This document shows, piece after piece, positions 56,405 to 64,000 of a stretch of 64,000 bases of DNA. The stretch lies in NCBI RefSeq assembly GCF_900637295.1, contig NZ_LR134363.1, positions 2,418,001-2,482,000 on the forward strand. Direction: 5' to 3'. The notes beneath the pieces were generated by a model. It was not told where the DNA came from and did not search any database. It saw nothing but the letters and a program-made list of their open reading frames with translations. The first letter of the stretch is position 1, and every line of letters begins with the position of its first letter. The translations under genes and the position numbers were made by a program. The stretch comes from Actinomyces slackii. Lineage in GTDB: Bacteria; Actinomycetota; Actinomycetes; Actinomycetales; Actinomycetaceae.

Positions 56405-57115
56405 GTGGAGCGTCGAGATGTCGGGCTGGGGGAACGGCTCGTCCCCTTCCATGAGGGGTGGGAGCTCCAGCGCCGCGTGCATGCCGAGGTCGTCGCGGGC
56501 GCCTTGCCGAGCACGCTGCTGCTCATGGAGCACGAGGATGTCTACACCCTGGGGCGGCGCACCCACTCCTGGGAGCGCCCCGCCGGCGAGGTGGTCGGGC
56601 CCGAGCGCGTGCCCGTGGTGGAGGTGGACCGCGGTGGCAAGACCACCTGGCACGGCCCCGGCCAGCTCACCGTCTACCCGATCCTGCGCCTGGCCTCCCC
56701 CATCGATGTCATCGCCTATGTCCGCGCGCTGGAGGCCGCCGTCATCGAGCTGTGCGCGGGATACGGGCTGGAGGCGATGCGCGTCGAGGGCCGCTCGGGG
56801 GTGTGGGTGCCGGGAGATGCGGGCCACCCCCAGGAGCATCGGCGCGTGGAGCGCAAGGTCTGCGCCCTGGGCATCAGGGTGGCGCGGGGGGTGTCCATGC
56901 ACGGCATCGGGCTCAACGTGGATCCCGATCTTCGGGCCTTCTCCCTGGAGCGGATCGTGCCCTGCGGCATCGAGGACGCCGGGGTGACCTCCCTGAGCGC
57001 CGAGACCGGGCGCCCCATGGCCACCGCGGAGCCGGCCGAGGCCCTGGTCCGGGCGCTGAGGGCGCATCTTGGCCCGCTCGTGGCCGATGCCACTGCGGCC
57101 CCGCTCAGGGCATAG
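56405..57115 (+). CDS. lipB: Octanoyltransferase LipB
   Basis: A 236-residue enzyme that moves octanoyl groups from acyl carrier protein to lipoyl domains. Motifs: LLLMEHEDVYTLGRRTH, VEVDRGGKTTWHGPGQLTVYPIL, KVCALGIRVARGVSMHGIGL (catalytic Lys) and the following Cys in IVPCGIEDAGVTS. The GTG start lies 6 nt after a -10-like box. lipA follows after 122 bp on the same strand. Together with lpd and E2 this forms a lipoate-dependent enzyme group. Confidence 0.95.
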   Translation: MERRDVGLGERLVPFHEGWELQRRVHAEVVAGALPSTLLLMEHEDVYTLGRRTHSWERPAGEVVGPERVPVVEVDRGGKTTWHGPGQLTVYPILRLASPIDVIAYVRALEAAVIELCAGYGLEAMRVEGRSGVWVPGDAGHPQEHRRVERKVCALGIRVARGVSMHGIGLNVDPDLRAFSLERIVPCGIEDAGVTSLSAETGRPMATAEPAEALVRALRAHLGPLVADATAAPLRA

Positions 57116-57237
57116 GGCTGAGGTCCTACGCCCTCGTGCTGGGGGCATAGACTTCCCCCGGAGCCATCCGGCCAGCAGATCAGCGCCCACCCGGCGCATC
57201 CGGCAGGACGGACCGAGCCGATGAGGAGATCCCGACC

Positions 57238-58332
57238 ATGGCCAGCACCGCCAGCACAGCGAGCACTGCCCGCCCCGCCAGCACAGGCGGCGCCCCGAGC
57301 GCCTCTGGCGCCGTCGCGCCTGAGGGCCGCCGGCTGCTGCGCGTCGAGGCGCGCAACGCCCAGACCCCCATCGAGACCAAGCCCGAGTGGCTGCGCACCC
57401 GCGCCGTGGTCTCCCAGACCTATCAGGAGGTCCGGGGCCTGGTGCGGGAGAAGAACCTGCACACGGTATGCGCCGAGGCCAACTGCCCCAATATCTACGA
57501 GTGCTGGAACGATCGCGAGGCCACTTTCCTCATCGGCGGGGAGCTGTGCACGCGCCGCTGCGACTTCTGCGACATCGCCACCGGCCGCCCCACCGAGTAC
57601 GACGTCGACGAGCCGCGCCGCGTGGCCGTGTCCATCCGGGATATGGACCTGCGCTACGCCACGGTCACCGGGGTCTCCCGCGACGACCGCCCCGACGGCG
57701 GCGCCTGGCTCTACGCCGAGACCGCCCGCCAGATCCACGAGCTCTCACCGGGCACCGGCGTCGAGCTGCTCATCCCGGACTTCAATGTCGATCCTCATGC
57801 CCTGGCGGAGGTCTTCTCCTCGCGCCCCGAGGTCCTGGGCCACAACCTGGAGACGGTGCCGCGCATCTTCCGGCGCATCCGCCCGGCCTTCTCCTATGAG
57901 GGCAGCCTGGAGGTCATCACGGCGGCCTCCGAGGCGGGGCTGGTCACCAAGTCCAACCTCATCCTGGGCATGGGCGAGACCCGCCAGGAGATCGAGTCGG
58001 CCATGGAGGGGCTCCTGGCCGCCCGCTGCGACATCCTGACCATCACCCAGTACCTGCGCCCCTCCAAGCTGCACCACCCCATCGACCGCTGGGTCAAGCC
58101 CCAGGAGTTCGTCGAGCTGTCGGAGCTGGCCCAGGAGATGGGCTTCGCCGCGGTGATGAGCGGGCCGATGGTGCGCTCCTCCTACCGCGCGGGCATGCTG
58201 TGGGGCCGGGCCATGATCAAGCGCGGCTGGCCGATCCCCGAGCACCTGGCCGCGCTGGCCGAGCCGGGAACGGCCCGCCAGGAGGCCTCAGCGGTTCTGG
58301 CCCACCACGCCTCCCTGTCCGCCGCCTCCTAA
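57238..58332 (+). CDS. lipA: Lipoyl synthase LipA
   Basis: A 364-residue radical SAM enzyme that inserts two sulfurs into octanoyl lipoyl domains. The auxiliary cluster cysteines are in [12 protein letters not shown] and the SAM cluster in CTRRCDFC. Further family blocks are [18 protein letters not shown] and [13 protein letters not shown], with the C-terminal [11 protein letters not shown] serine. The N-terminal 30 residues are a Ser/Thr/Ala repeat tract ([15 protein letters not shown]). ATG at 57238 has GAGGAG upstream. It ends in TAA immediately before a 13-bp tandem repeat. Confidence 0.96.
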   Translation: MASTASTASTARPASTGGAPSASGAVAPEGRRLLRVEARNAQTPIETKPEWLRTRAVVSQTYQEVRGLVREKNLHTVCAEANCPNIYECWNDREATFLIGGELCTRRCDFCDIATGRPTEYDVDEPRRVAVSIRDMDLRYATVTGVSRDDRPDGGAWLYAETARQIHELSPGTGVELLIPDFNVDPHALAEVFSSRPEVLGHNLETVPRIFRRIRPAFSYEGSLEVITAASEAGLVTKSNLILGMGETRQEIESAMEGLLAARCDILTITQYLRPSKLHHPIDRWVKPQEFVELSELAQEMGFAAVMSGPMVRSSYRAGMLWGRAMIKRGWPIPEHLAALAEPGTARQEASAVLAHHASLSAAS

Positions 58333-58379
58333 GCGCCGGTTGGAAGCGCCGGTTGGAAGCGCCGGTTGGAAGCGCCGGT
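58332..58379. repeat. 13-bp tandem repeat after lipA
   Basis: Three exact copies of AGCGCCGGTTGGA plus a fourth partial copy of 9 nt. The first unit starts on the last base of the lipA stop codon. It lies 47 nt before the DUF4191 gene start. Confidence 0.88.
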
Positions 58380-58412
58380 CCTCTCCCGGCATCCGGGGGC
58401 GACGGCGTCGTC

Positions 58413-58418
58413 TATTGT
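58413..58418 (+). promoter_or_regulatory. Candidate -10 element, leaderless (DUF4191 gene)
   Basis: TATTGT fits TAnnnT and ends 7 nt before the GTG at 58426. No ribosome binding site is seen. Confidence 0.5.
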
Positions 58419-58425
58419 GTGGACC

Positions 58426-59148
58426 GTGAGCACCAGTCAGACACCCAAGCCCACGCGCAGGCGCCGCCTGGGGCAGTACTTCCAGAACATCAAGGACTCC
58501 TACACGATCTCGCGGCGCACCTACCCGTGGGTCGGGTGGGCGATGCTGGGCTCGGCACTGGGCGCCATCGCCCTGTCGGTGGGGCTGTCCCGGCTCACGG
58601 GGCTGGCCCTGTGGTACTGCCTGTTCCTGGGCGTTCTGCTGGCGCTCATGGTCTGCATGATCATCCTGTCCCTGACCGTGCGGCGCGCCTCCTACTCCCA
58701 GATCGAGGGTATGCCCGGGGCCGCCAAGGCCGTGCTGGACCAGATCGGCCGGGGCTGGTACGTCGAGTCCGAGCCCGCCGCCGTCAACCCCAAGACCCAG
58801 GACGCCGTGTGGCGGGTGGTGGGGCGCCCGGGCATCGTGCTGATCGTCGAGGGCCCCATGGGGCGCGTGCAGAAGATGGCGGCCGACGAGCACAAGAAGG
58901 TGCACCGCATCCTGTCGACTGTGCCCATTCACACCGTCCACGTGGGCACCGGCGCGGAGCAGGTGCGCCTCAAGGATCTTCCCGGCACCCTCAGGAAGCT
59001 CCCCACCAAGCCCGTGCGCCTGACCGACTCCGAGATCTCCCAGGTCTCCAAGCGCCTGAGCTCCCTGTCCTCCAAGGGCCTGCCCATTCCCAAGGGGATC
59101 GACCCCACCAAGATGCGCATCGACAGGCGCGCCATGCGCGGGCGCTGA
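58426..59148 (+). CDS. DUF4191 domain-containing membrane protein
   Basis: A 240-residue protein of the actinobacterial DUF4191 family. A basic start (TPKPTRRRRLGQYFQNIKDSY) is followed by two membrane helices (about residues 38-58 and 63-85), the segment YSQIEGMPGAAKAVLDQIGR and a soluble C-terminal part (VLIVEGPMGRVQKMAADEHK, ending IDRRAMRGR). The function is unknown; it commonly lies between lipA and glnA in Actinobacteria. The GTG start follows a -10-like box by 7 nt. Confidence 0.85.
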   Translation: MSTSQTPKPTRRRRLGQYFQNIKDSYTISRRTYPWVGWAMLGSALGAIALSVGLSRLTGLALWYCLFLGVLLALMVCMIILSLTVRRASYSQIEGMPGAAKAVLDQIGRGWYVESEPAAVNPKTQDAVWRVVGRPGIVLIVEGPMGRVQKMAADEHKKVHRILSTVPIHTVHVGTGAEQVRLKDLPGTLRKLPTKPVRLTDSEISQVSKRLSSLSSKGLPIPKGIDPTKMRIDRRAMRGR

Positions 59149-59242
59149 GCCGCGCCGGCACCCCATGGCCGCATCCTGAAGCGGCGCCCGGCGCGAAACA
59201 CCGGAGCAACACGACTGGCACGCCCGCGTCACGGCGCGGCCC

Positions 59243-59276
59243 TAGCGTTCTTTCGTCAGCCGCACGGATCGTGCGG
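59243..59276 (+). promoter_or_regulatory. glnA leader: candidate -10 element and stem-loop
   Basis: TAGCGT (59243-59248) fits a -10 box. CCGCACG (59260-59266) and CGTGCGG (59270-59276) form a 7-bp stem with a 3-nt loop in the presumed 5' leader, 20 nt before the glnA ATG. A regulatory role is possible but not shown. Confidence 0.4.
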
Positions 59277-59296
59277 AGTCACATCCCGGAGAGAGC

Positions 59297-60721
59297 ATGT
59301 TTACCGACGCATCCCAGGCCCTGGCATTCATCGAGCAGGAGGAGGTCGCTCTCGTCGACGTCCGCTTCTGCGATCTGCCCGGCGTCATGCAGCACTTCAC
59401 GATTCCCGTCTCCGCCTTCAAGAATGAGGCCCTGACCTCCGGACTCATGTTCGACGGCTCCTCGATCAGAGGATTCCAGGCCATCCACGAGTCCGATATG
59501 AAGCTCATCCCGGATGTCACCACAGCCTTCCTGGACCCCTTCCGCGCCGAGAAGACCCTGGTCATCAATTTCTCCATCGTGGACCCCTTCACCGATGAGA
59601 CCTACTCGCGCGACCCGCGCTCCATCGCCGCCAAGGCGGAGGACTACCTGCGCTCCACCGGGATCGCCGACACCTGCTACATCGGGGCTGAGGCCGAGTT
59701 CTACCTCCTGGACTCCGTGGAGTACGAGTCCACTCCCCAGGTCACGCGCTACGCCATCGACTCGGCCGAGGCCGCCTGGAACACGGGCCGCTCCGAGGAG
59801 GGCGGCAACAAGGGCTACAAGACCGCCTTCAAGGGCGGCTACTTCCCCGTCTCCCCCAATGACCAGATGGCGGATCTGCGCGATGCCATGGTGCGCACCT
59901 GCATCGAGTCGGGCCTGGACATCGAGCGCGCCCACCATGAGGTCGGCACGGCCGGGCAGCAGGAGATCAACTACCGGTTCGACTCCCTGCTGGCCGCCGG
60001 GGACGACATGATGAAGTTCAAGTACATCATCAAGAACGAGGCCTGGCGCCACGGCAAGACCGCGACCTTCATGCCCAAGCCGATCTTCGGGGACAACGGC
60101 TCGGGAATGCACACCCACCACTCGCTGTGGAAGGACGGCAAGCCCCTGTTCTTCGATGAGCGCGGCTACGGCCAGCTCTCGGATGTGGCCCGCTGGTACA
60201 TCGGCGGGATCCTGGCTCACGCCCCCTCGCTGCTGGCCTTCACCAACCCGTCGGTCAACTCCTACCACCGGCTGGTCCCCGGCTTCGAGGCGCCGGTCAA
60301 CCTGGTGTACTCGGCGCGCAACCGCTCGGCCTGCATCCGCATCCCGGTCACCGGCTCCTCGGCCAAGGCCAAGCGGGTGGAGTACCGCGTCCCGGATCCC
60401 TCCTCCAACCCCTATCTGTGCTTCTCCGCGGTGCTCATGGCGGGGATCGACGGCATCCGCAACCGGATCGAGCCGCGCGATCCGGTGGACAAGGACCTCT
60501 ACGAGCTGGCCCCCGAGGAGTACCACGACATCGACAAGCTCCCCTACAGCCTGGATCAGGCCCTGGAGGCCCTGGAGGCGGACCACGACTACCTCACCGA
60601 GGGCGATGTCTTCACCCCCGATCTCATCGAGACCTGGATCGACTACAAGCGCGAGCATGAGATCGATCCGCTGCGCCAGCGGCCTCACCCCTACGAGTTC
60701 GAGCTCTACTACGACCTGTGA
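59297..60721 (+). CDS. glnA: Glutamine synthetase, type I
   Basis: A 474-residue GSI enzyme (glutamate + ammonia + ATP to glutamine). Motifs: [76 protein letters not shown] and [28 protein letters not shown] holds the Tyr that is adenylylated in GSI-beta enzymes, so GlnE-type control is likely. GGAGAGA lies 3-9 nt before the ATG. A 14-bp hairpin follows the stop, and an amino-acid ABC transporter comes next. Confidence 0.96.
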   Translation: MFTDASQALAFIEQEEVALVDVRFCDLPGVMQHFTIPVSAFKNEALTSGLMFDGSSIRGFQAIHESDMKLIPDVTTAFLDPFRAEKTLVINFSIVDPFTDETYSRDPRSIAAKAEDYLRSTGIADTCYIGAEAEFYLLDSVEYESTPQVTRYAIDSAEAAWNTGRSEEGGNKGYKTAFKGGYFPVSPNDQMADLRDAMVRTCIESGLDIERAHHEVGTAGQQEINYRFDSLLAAGDDMMKFKYIIKNEAWRHGKTATFMPKPIFGDNGSGMHTHHSLWKDGKPLFFDERGYGQLSDVARWYIGGILAHAPSLLAFTNPSVNSYHRLVPGFEAPVNLVYSARNRSACIRIPVTGSSAKAKRVEYRVPDPSSNPYLCFSAVLMAGIDGIRNRIEPRDPVDKDLYELAPEEYHDIDKLPYSLDQALEALEADHDYLTEGDVFTPDLIETWIDYKREHEIDPLRQRPHPYEFELYYDL

Positions 60722-60726
60722 GCACT

Positions 60727-60760
60727 GCGGTCCCGGCCCTTTCATGAGGGCCGGGACCGC
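60727..60760 (+). terminator. Terminator-like hairpin after glnA
   Basis: A perfect 14-bp stem (60727-60740 with 60747-60760) and a 6-nt loop begin 5 nt after the glnA stop. There is no T-run, as is common in high-GC actinobacteria. Confidence 0.75.
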
Positions 60761-60800
60761 CGCGCATGGGGCCGACGTGCCCCACGCCACCCTCCAGGAC

Positions 60801-60831
60801 TTGCATACCTATGCTCGTCAGTGGATATCGT
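60801..60831 (+). promoter_or_regulatory. Candidate promoter of the amino-acid ABC transporter operon
   Basis: TTGCAT (60801-60806) and TATCGT (60826-60831) are 19 nt apart, slightly long for a sigma-70-type promoter, and lie 34 nt before the binding-protein ATG. Confidence 0.35.
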
Positions 60832-60865
60832 TCGCGCATCGCCGATCGCATCGAAGGAGCCCAGC

Positions 60866-61789
60866 ATGAGGATCCACCACACGGCGGCTCTGGGGCTGGC
60901 AGCGATGACCTGCTGCCTGGCCCTGTCCGCCTGCACCAATGCCGCTGATTGGCGGGCGCGGACGAATCCGGAGCCCACGGGCTACGACGTCTCCGGCATC
61001 GAGGTGCAGCCCGAGATCGCCGCGCTGCTGCCGGCCGACGCCCTGGAGGACGGCGTGCTGGACGTGGGCGCGGCGACGAACTACGCCCCGGCGGAGTTCC
61101 TGGACACCTCCGGCAAGCCCATCGGCTACGACGTCGACCTGACCCAGGCCATCGCCGCGGTCCTGGGGATCAAGGCCACCACGCACACCGCCGAGTTCGA
61201 CTCCATCATCGCCGCCATCGGATCGAAGTACGACGCCGGGATCTCCTCCTTCACCATCACCTCCCAGCGCACCGCCGAGGTCAACATGACCTCCTACATC
61301 AACGTGGGCTCGCGCTTCAACGTCGCCCAGGGCAATCCGCAGGGCGTCGACGCCTCCAGCCACATGAACCTGTGCGGCCGCACCGTCGGCGTCCAGGTGG
61401 GGACCGCCCAGGAGGAGACGATGAACGCCTCCTCCAAGGAGTGCGCCCAGGCCGACCAGCCCCCCATCGACGTGCGCCCCTACGACGATCAGGACGCCGC
61501 CACCTCCGCCCTGGCCGGCGGCACCATCGACGCGACCTACTCGGACTCCACGGTGGCCGGCTACGCCGCGGAGCGGACCGACGGCGCGGTGGAGACCATC
61601 GGGGAGGTTGAGGACGCCCTGCCCCAGGGGGTGATCACCTCCAAGCAGGACACCGAGCTGACCACGGCGATCCAGGCCGCCCTCCAGTACCTCATGGATG
61701 AGGGGATCTGGGAGGAGATCCTCACCACCTGGGGCGTGGAGGATGCGGCCCTGACCAAGGCCGAGCTCAACCCGAGAGTGAAGGACTGA
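60866..61789 (+). CDS. Amino-acid ABC transporter substrate-binding lipoprotein
   Basis: A 307-residue periplasmic-binding-protein type 2 family member. The N-terminus is a lipoprotein signal with lipobox LSAC (Cys23). Ligand-domain features are GAATNYAPAEFLD, GKPIGYDVDLTQAIAAVLG, FDSIIAAIGSKYDAGISSFT and GRTVGVQVGTAQEE. It delivers a polar amino acid, perhaps glutamine or glutamate given glnA upstream, to the permease. AAGGAG lies 6 nt before ATG at 60866. Confidence 0.9.
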   Translation: MRIHHTAALGLAAMTCCLALSACTNAADWRARTNPEPTGYDVSGIEVQPEIAALLPADALEDGVLDVGAATNYAPAEFLDTSGKPIGYDVDLTQAIAAVLGIKATTHTAEFDSIIAAIGSKYDAGISSFTITSQRTAEVNMTSYINVGSRFNVAQGNPQGVDASSHMNLCGRTVGVQVGTAQEETMNASSKECAQADQPPIDVRPYDDQDAATSALAGGTIDATYSDSTVAGYAAERTDGAVETIGEVEDALPQGVITSKQDTELTTAIQAALQYLMDEGIWEEILTTWGVEDAALTKAELNPRVKD

Positions 61790-61792
61790 GCC

Positions 61793-62788
61793 ATGGCAGG
61801 AAGCACCCCCGTATCCGTGCGGGCCGAGCAGGACGGCCCCCAGGCCGCCCAGCCCGTCCAGCTCAACCGCCCCAAGCCCGTCCCCCGCCCGGGGACGTGG
61901 ATCAGCGCCGTCGTGGTGACCGTGCTGGGCGCCATGTTCATCAACGCGCTGGTGACCAATGAGAAGTTCCACTGGGACACGGTCTGGTTCTTCTTCCGCG
62001 AGGTCCGCGTGGTCTCCGCGGTGGGCTGGACGCTGCTGCTGACCTTCATGGCGATGTTCATCGGCATCATCCTGGCGGTGACCACGGCCATCATGCGCCA
62101 GTCCTCCAACCCGGTGCTGCGGGTGGTCTCCCTGGCCTACCTGTGGTTCTTCCGCGGCACCCCGATCTACACCCAACTCGTGTTCTGGGGGGCGCTGTCC
62201 GCCCTCTACCAGAATCTGAGCCTGGGGGTGCCCTTCGGCCCCGAGCTGCTGACCTTCAAGACCACCACCGTCTTCACGCCCTTCGTGGCCGCCGTGCTGG
62301 GCCTGGGGATCAATGAGGGCGCCTACCTCTCGGAGATCGTGCGCTCGGGCCTGAACTCGGTGGACCGGGGCCAGTCGGAGGCGGCCCGGGCCCTGGGGAT
62401 GTCCAAGGGCCAGATCCTGCGGCGCATCATCATCCCCCAGGCCATGCGCGTCATCGTGCCGCCCACCGGCAATGAGACGATCTCCATGCTCAAGACCACC
62501 TCCCTGGTGCTGGCGGTCCCCTTCACCCTGGACCTGACCTTCGTGACGAACTCCTACGCCTCGTGGACCTACCAGACGATCCCCCTGCTCCTGGTGGCGG
62601 CGATCTGGTACATCATCATCACCTCGATCCTCATGGTCTGCCAGCACTACATCGAGCGCTACTACGGCAAGGGATTCGACTCCGACTCCCCGGGCAAGGG
62701 CGCCAAGCGCTCCCTGTCCGCGCGCCAGCAGGCGATCCTCGATGCCCACACCACCAAGGACGATCCCTTCCGGGAGGTCACCCCATGA
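61793..62788 (+). CDS. Amino-acid ABC transporter permease
   Basis: A 331-residue membrane protein of the His/Glu/Gln/Arg permease family, with about six helices ([36 protein letters not shown] and others). The cytoplasmic EAA loop reads [19 protein letters not shown], preceded by [14 protein letters not shown]. The extended N-terminus (about 35 residues) is Pro/Gln-rich. It starts 3 nt after the binding-protein stop and overlaps the ATPase gene by 4 bp. Confidence 0.92.
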   Translation: MAGSTPVSVRAEQDGPQAAQPVQLNRPKPVPRPGTWISAVVVTVLGAMFINALVTNEKFHWDTVWFFFREVRVVSAVGWTLLLTFMAMFIGIILAVTTAIMRQSSNPVLRVVSLAYLWFFRGTPIYTQLVFWGALSALYQNLSLGVPFGPELLTFKTTTVFTPFVAAVLGLGINEGAYLSEIVRSGLNSVDRGQSEAARALGMSKGQILRRIIIPQAMRVIVPPTGNETISMLKTTSLVLAVPFTLDLTFVTNSYASWTYQTIPLLLVAAIWYIIITSILMVCQHYIERYYGKGFDSDSPGKGAKRSLSARQQAILDAHTTKDDPFREVTP

Positions 62789-63606
62789 GCGCACGCAACG
62801 ACTCCCCCGCCACCTCCTCCCCTGCCGCGCCGGGCACGCCGAAGGTCGAGATCACGGGCCTGCACAAGTTCTTCGGCGAGCTGCATGTGCTGCGCGGCGT
62901 GGACATGACGGTGGCGCCCGGATCGGTGACGGTGCTCGTGGGCCCCTCCGGATCGGGCAAGTCGACCCTGCTGCGCTGCATCAATGAGCTGGAGACCATT
63001 GATGCCGGGCGGGTGCGGGTCGACGGCGAGCTGATCGGCATGCGCGAGGTGGTCAAGGACGGGCGCACCGTGCTGCATGCGCTCTCCGACCGCGCCGCCG
63101 CCGCCCAGAGGGCCAAGATCGGCATGGTCTTCCAGCGCTTCAACCTCTTCCCGCATATGACGGCGCTGGCCAATGTCATGGAGGCACCGATCCATGTGCG
63201 CAAGATCCCCAAGGCGCAGGCCCGCAAGCGCGGCATCGAGCTGCTGGAGCGGGTGGGCCTGGGCGATCGCCTGGACCACTACCCCTCTCAGCTCTCCGGC
63301 GGCCAGCAGCAGCGCGTGGCCATTGCCCGGGCCCTGGCCATGGACCCCGAGCTCATGCTCTTCGATGAGCCGACCTCCGCCCTGGATCCCGAGCTGGTGG
63401 GCGAGGTCCTCCAGGTGATGAAGGACCTGGCGGCCTCGGGCATGACCATGGTGGTGGTCACCCATGAGATGGGCTTCGCCCGGGAGGTGGGCGACCAACT
63501 CATCTTCATGGACGGCGGCGTCATCTGCGAGTCCGGCCTGCCCACCGAGGTCCTCGACAACCCCCAGGCCGAGCGCACCAAGACCTTCCTGTCCTCGGTG
63601 CTCTAG
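62785..63606 (+). CDS. Amino-acid ABC transporter ATP-binding protein
   Basis: A 273-residue ATPase. Walker [11 protein letters not shown]-loop [14 protein letters not shown], signature [15 protein letters not shown], Walker [15 protein letters not shown] and switch His VVVTHEMGF are all present. It resembles GlnQ/HisP-type components, with an insertion after the Walker A segment (about residues 88-105). It overlaps the permease stop by 4 bp (ATGA). Confidence 0.94.
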   Translation: MSARNDSPATSSPAAPGTPKVEITGLHKFFGELHVLRGVDMTVAPGSVTVLVGPSGSGKSTLLRCINELETIDAGRVRVDGELIGMREVVKDGRTVLHALSDRAAAAQRAKIGMVFQRFNLFPHMTALANVMEAPIHVRKIPKAQARKRGIELLERVGLGDRLDHYPSQLSGGQQQRVAIARALAMDPELMLFDEPTSALDPELVGEVLQVMKDLAASGMTMVVVTHEMGFAREVGDQLIFMDGGVICESGLPTEVLDNPQAERTKTFLSSVL

Positions 63607-63705
63607 GCACCGGGCGCAGGGCGGGCGGAGTCCTGTTTCAGCGACCGCCTCCAGGCGATCCGAGATAAACCATGTCACACGGCACATGACTATGGCGATG
63701 GTGGG

Positions 63706-63711
63706 TAGGAT
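63706..63711 (+). promoter_or_regulatory. Candidate -10 element before the Trypco1-like gene
   Basis: TAGGAT fits TAnnnT and lies 29 nt before the GTG at 63741, leaving room for the AGGAGGT ribosome binding site. No clear -35 box. Confidence 0.35.
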
Positions 63712-63740
63712 GCGCGGGAAGCCATCCCTAGGAGGTCTCC

Positions 63741-64000
63741 GTGGCATTCCCCACCACGATCACAACGAGAATCGGCAGGCAGGACGTTGAGATCGAGGCG
63801 GTTCCCGCGCGCCGCAGCGGTACGGAGCAGACCTCTGCGGCCAGCAGGGCCCGTGATCGGGCGGAGGATGCCTTTGAGGCGGTGCGCTCGGTCATCGGGG
63901 CCGTGGCCAGTGACCTGTCCCAGACCCTGGACGATCTCGGTGCCGCTGGCCCCGCTCCGGCCGAGGTGACGGCGACGATCGGTCTGAAGATCACGACGGC
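63741..64000 (+). CDS. Trypco1-like protein, N-terminal part (runs off right edge)
   Basis: The frame is open from GTG at 63741 to the window end, 86 codons without a stop, with a strong AGGAGGT 4 nt upstream. The protein starts MAFPTTITTRIGRQDVEIEA, has a helix rich in Arg/Glu (SRARDRAEDAFEAVRSVIG) and then AEVTATIGLKITT. Short strands, a helix, and a final strand with a GxKxxx core resemble the trypsin-co-occurring domain 1 (Trypco1), found in actinobacterial conflict and effector systems with trypsin-like proteases. The match is from memory of the pattern and the partner genes are outside the window. Confidence 0.6.
   Translation, partial: MAFPTTITTRIGRQDVEIEAVPARRSGTEQTSAASRARDRAEDAFEAVRSVIGAVASDLSQTLDDLGAAGPAPAEVTATIGLKITT

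Noticed and set aside
59149-59242. GlnR-type operator before glnA
   Set aside because: GAAAC followed by GCAAC with 6 nt between was noted, but the alternating half-sites before and after are missing.

Overview
The window is about 70% G+C, uses GTG starts often, and has dense operons. It carries phosphatidylinositol mannoside genes, a SecD-SecF-YajC cluster, LexA-type SOS control of ruvAB and a LexA operator of the Gram-positive TCGAAC-N4-GTTCGA kind. All of this points to an actinobacterium. Pyruvate formate-lyase, FemAB-type bridge enzymes and D-aspartate-ligase-like ATP-grasp enzymes fit a facultatively anaerobic member of the Actinomycetaceae, probably Actinomyces. Gene order from hisS to thrS follows the order known from Mycobacterium tuberculosis (Rv2580c to Rv2614c), with insertions.

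Layout. 1-6062: the hisS 5' end and an MBL-fold hydrolase, then an accessory patch before relA with a RES/Xre toxin-antitoxin pair, a DUF349 protein, a TipA-type MerR regulator and an AbiEi-like orphan. 6052-12740: relA, apt, secF, secD and yajC. 12909-18554: ruvB, ruvA, ruvC, yebC, a Nudix-PdxT fusion and pdxS. 18793-28895: PrsW protease, a LemA-like membrane protein, pimA, patA, pgsA, a HIT protein, thrS and a first FemX/ATP-grasp cassette. 29141-29387: tRNA-Gly and tRNA-Val with promoter and terminator. 29567-36260: glgX-treY-treZ, the route from glycogen to trehalose. 36270-38672: a second, paralogous FemX/ATP-grasp cassette. 38887-40763: DUF3000 protein and RNase D. 40792-44123: pyruvate formate-lyase, split into a 704-residue catalytic protein and an 81-residue glycyl-radical protein, plus the activase. 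44583-51153: dxs, an S9 peptidase, a membrane protein and an M17 aminopeptidase. 51383-59148: lpd, an E2 subunit with two near-identical lipoyl domains, a kinase-like membrane protein, lipB, lipA and a DUF4191 protein. 59297-63606: glnA and an amino-acid ABC transporter. 63741 to the end: the start of a Trypco1-like protein.

How genes work together. Lpd, E2, LipB and LipA form a 2-oxoacid dehydrogenase and lipoylation group. PgsA, PatA and PimA make phosphatidylinositol and its mannosides. GlgX, TreY and TreZ convert glycogen to trehalose. The two FemX/ATP-grasp pairs probably add an L- and a D-amino acid to the peptidoglycan cross-bridge. The most unusual items are the split pyruvate formate-lyase, the duplicated bridge cassette around the trehalose operon, the Nudix-PdxT fusion, the 263-bp perfect repeat in the E2 gene, and the conflict-system-like gene at the right edge. 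Several genes have a TAnnnT element 6-7 nt before the start codon, which suggests leaderless transcripts.
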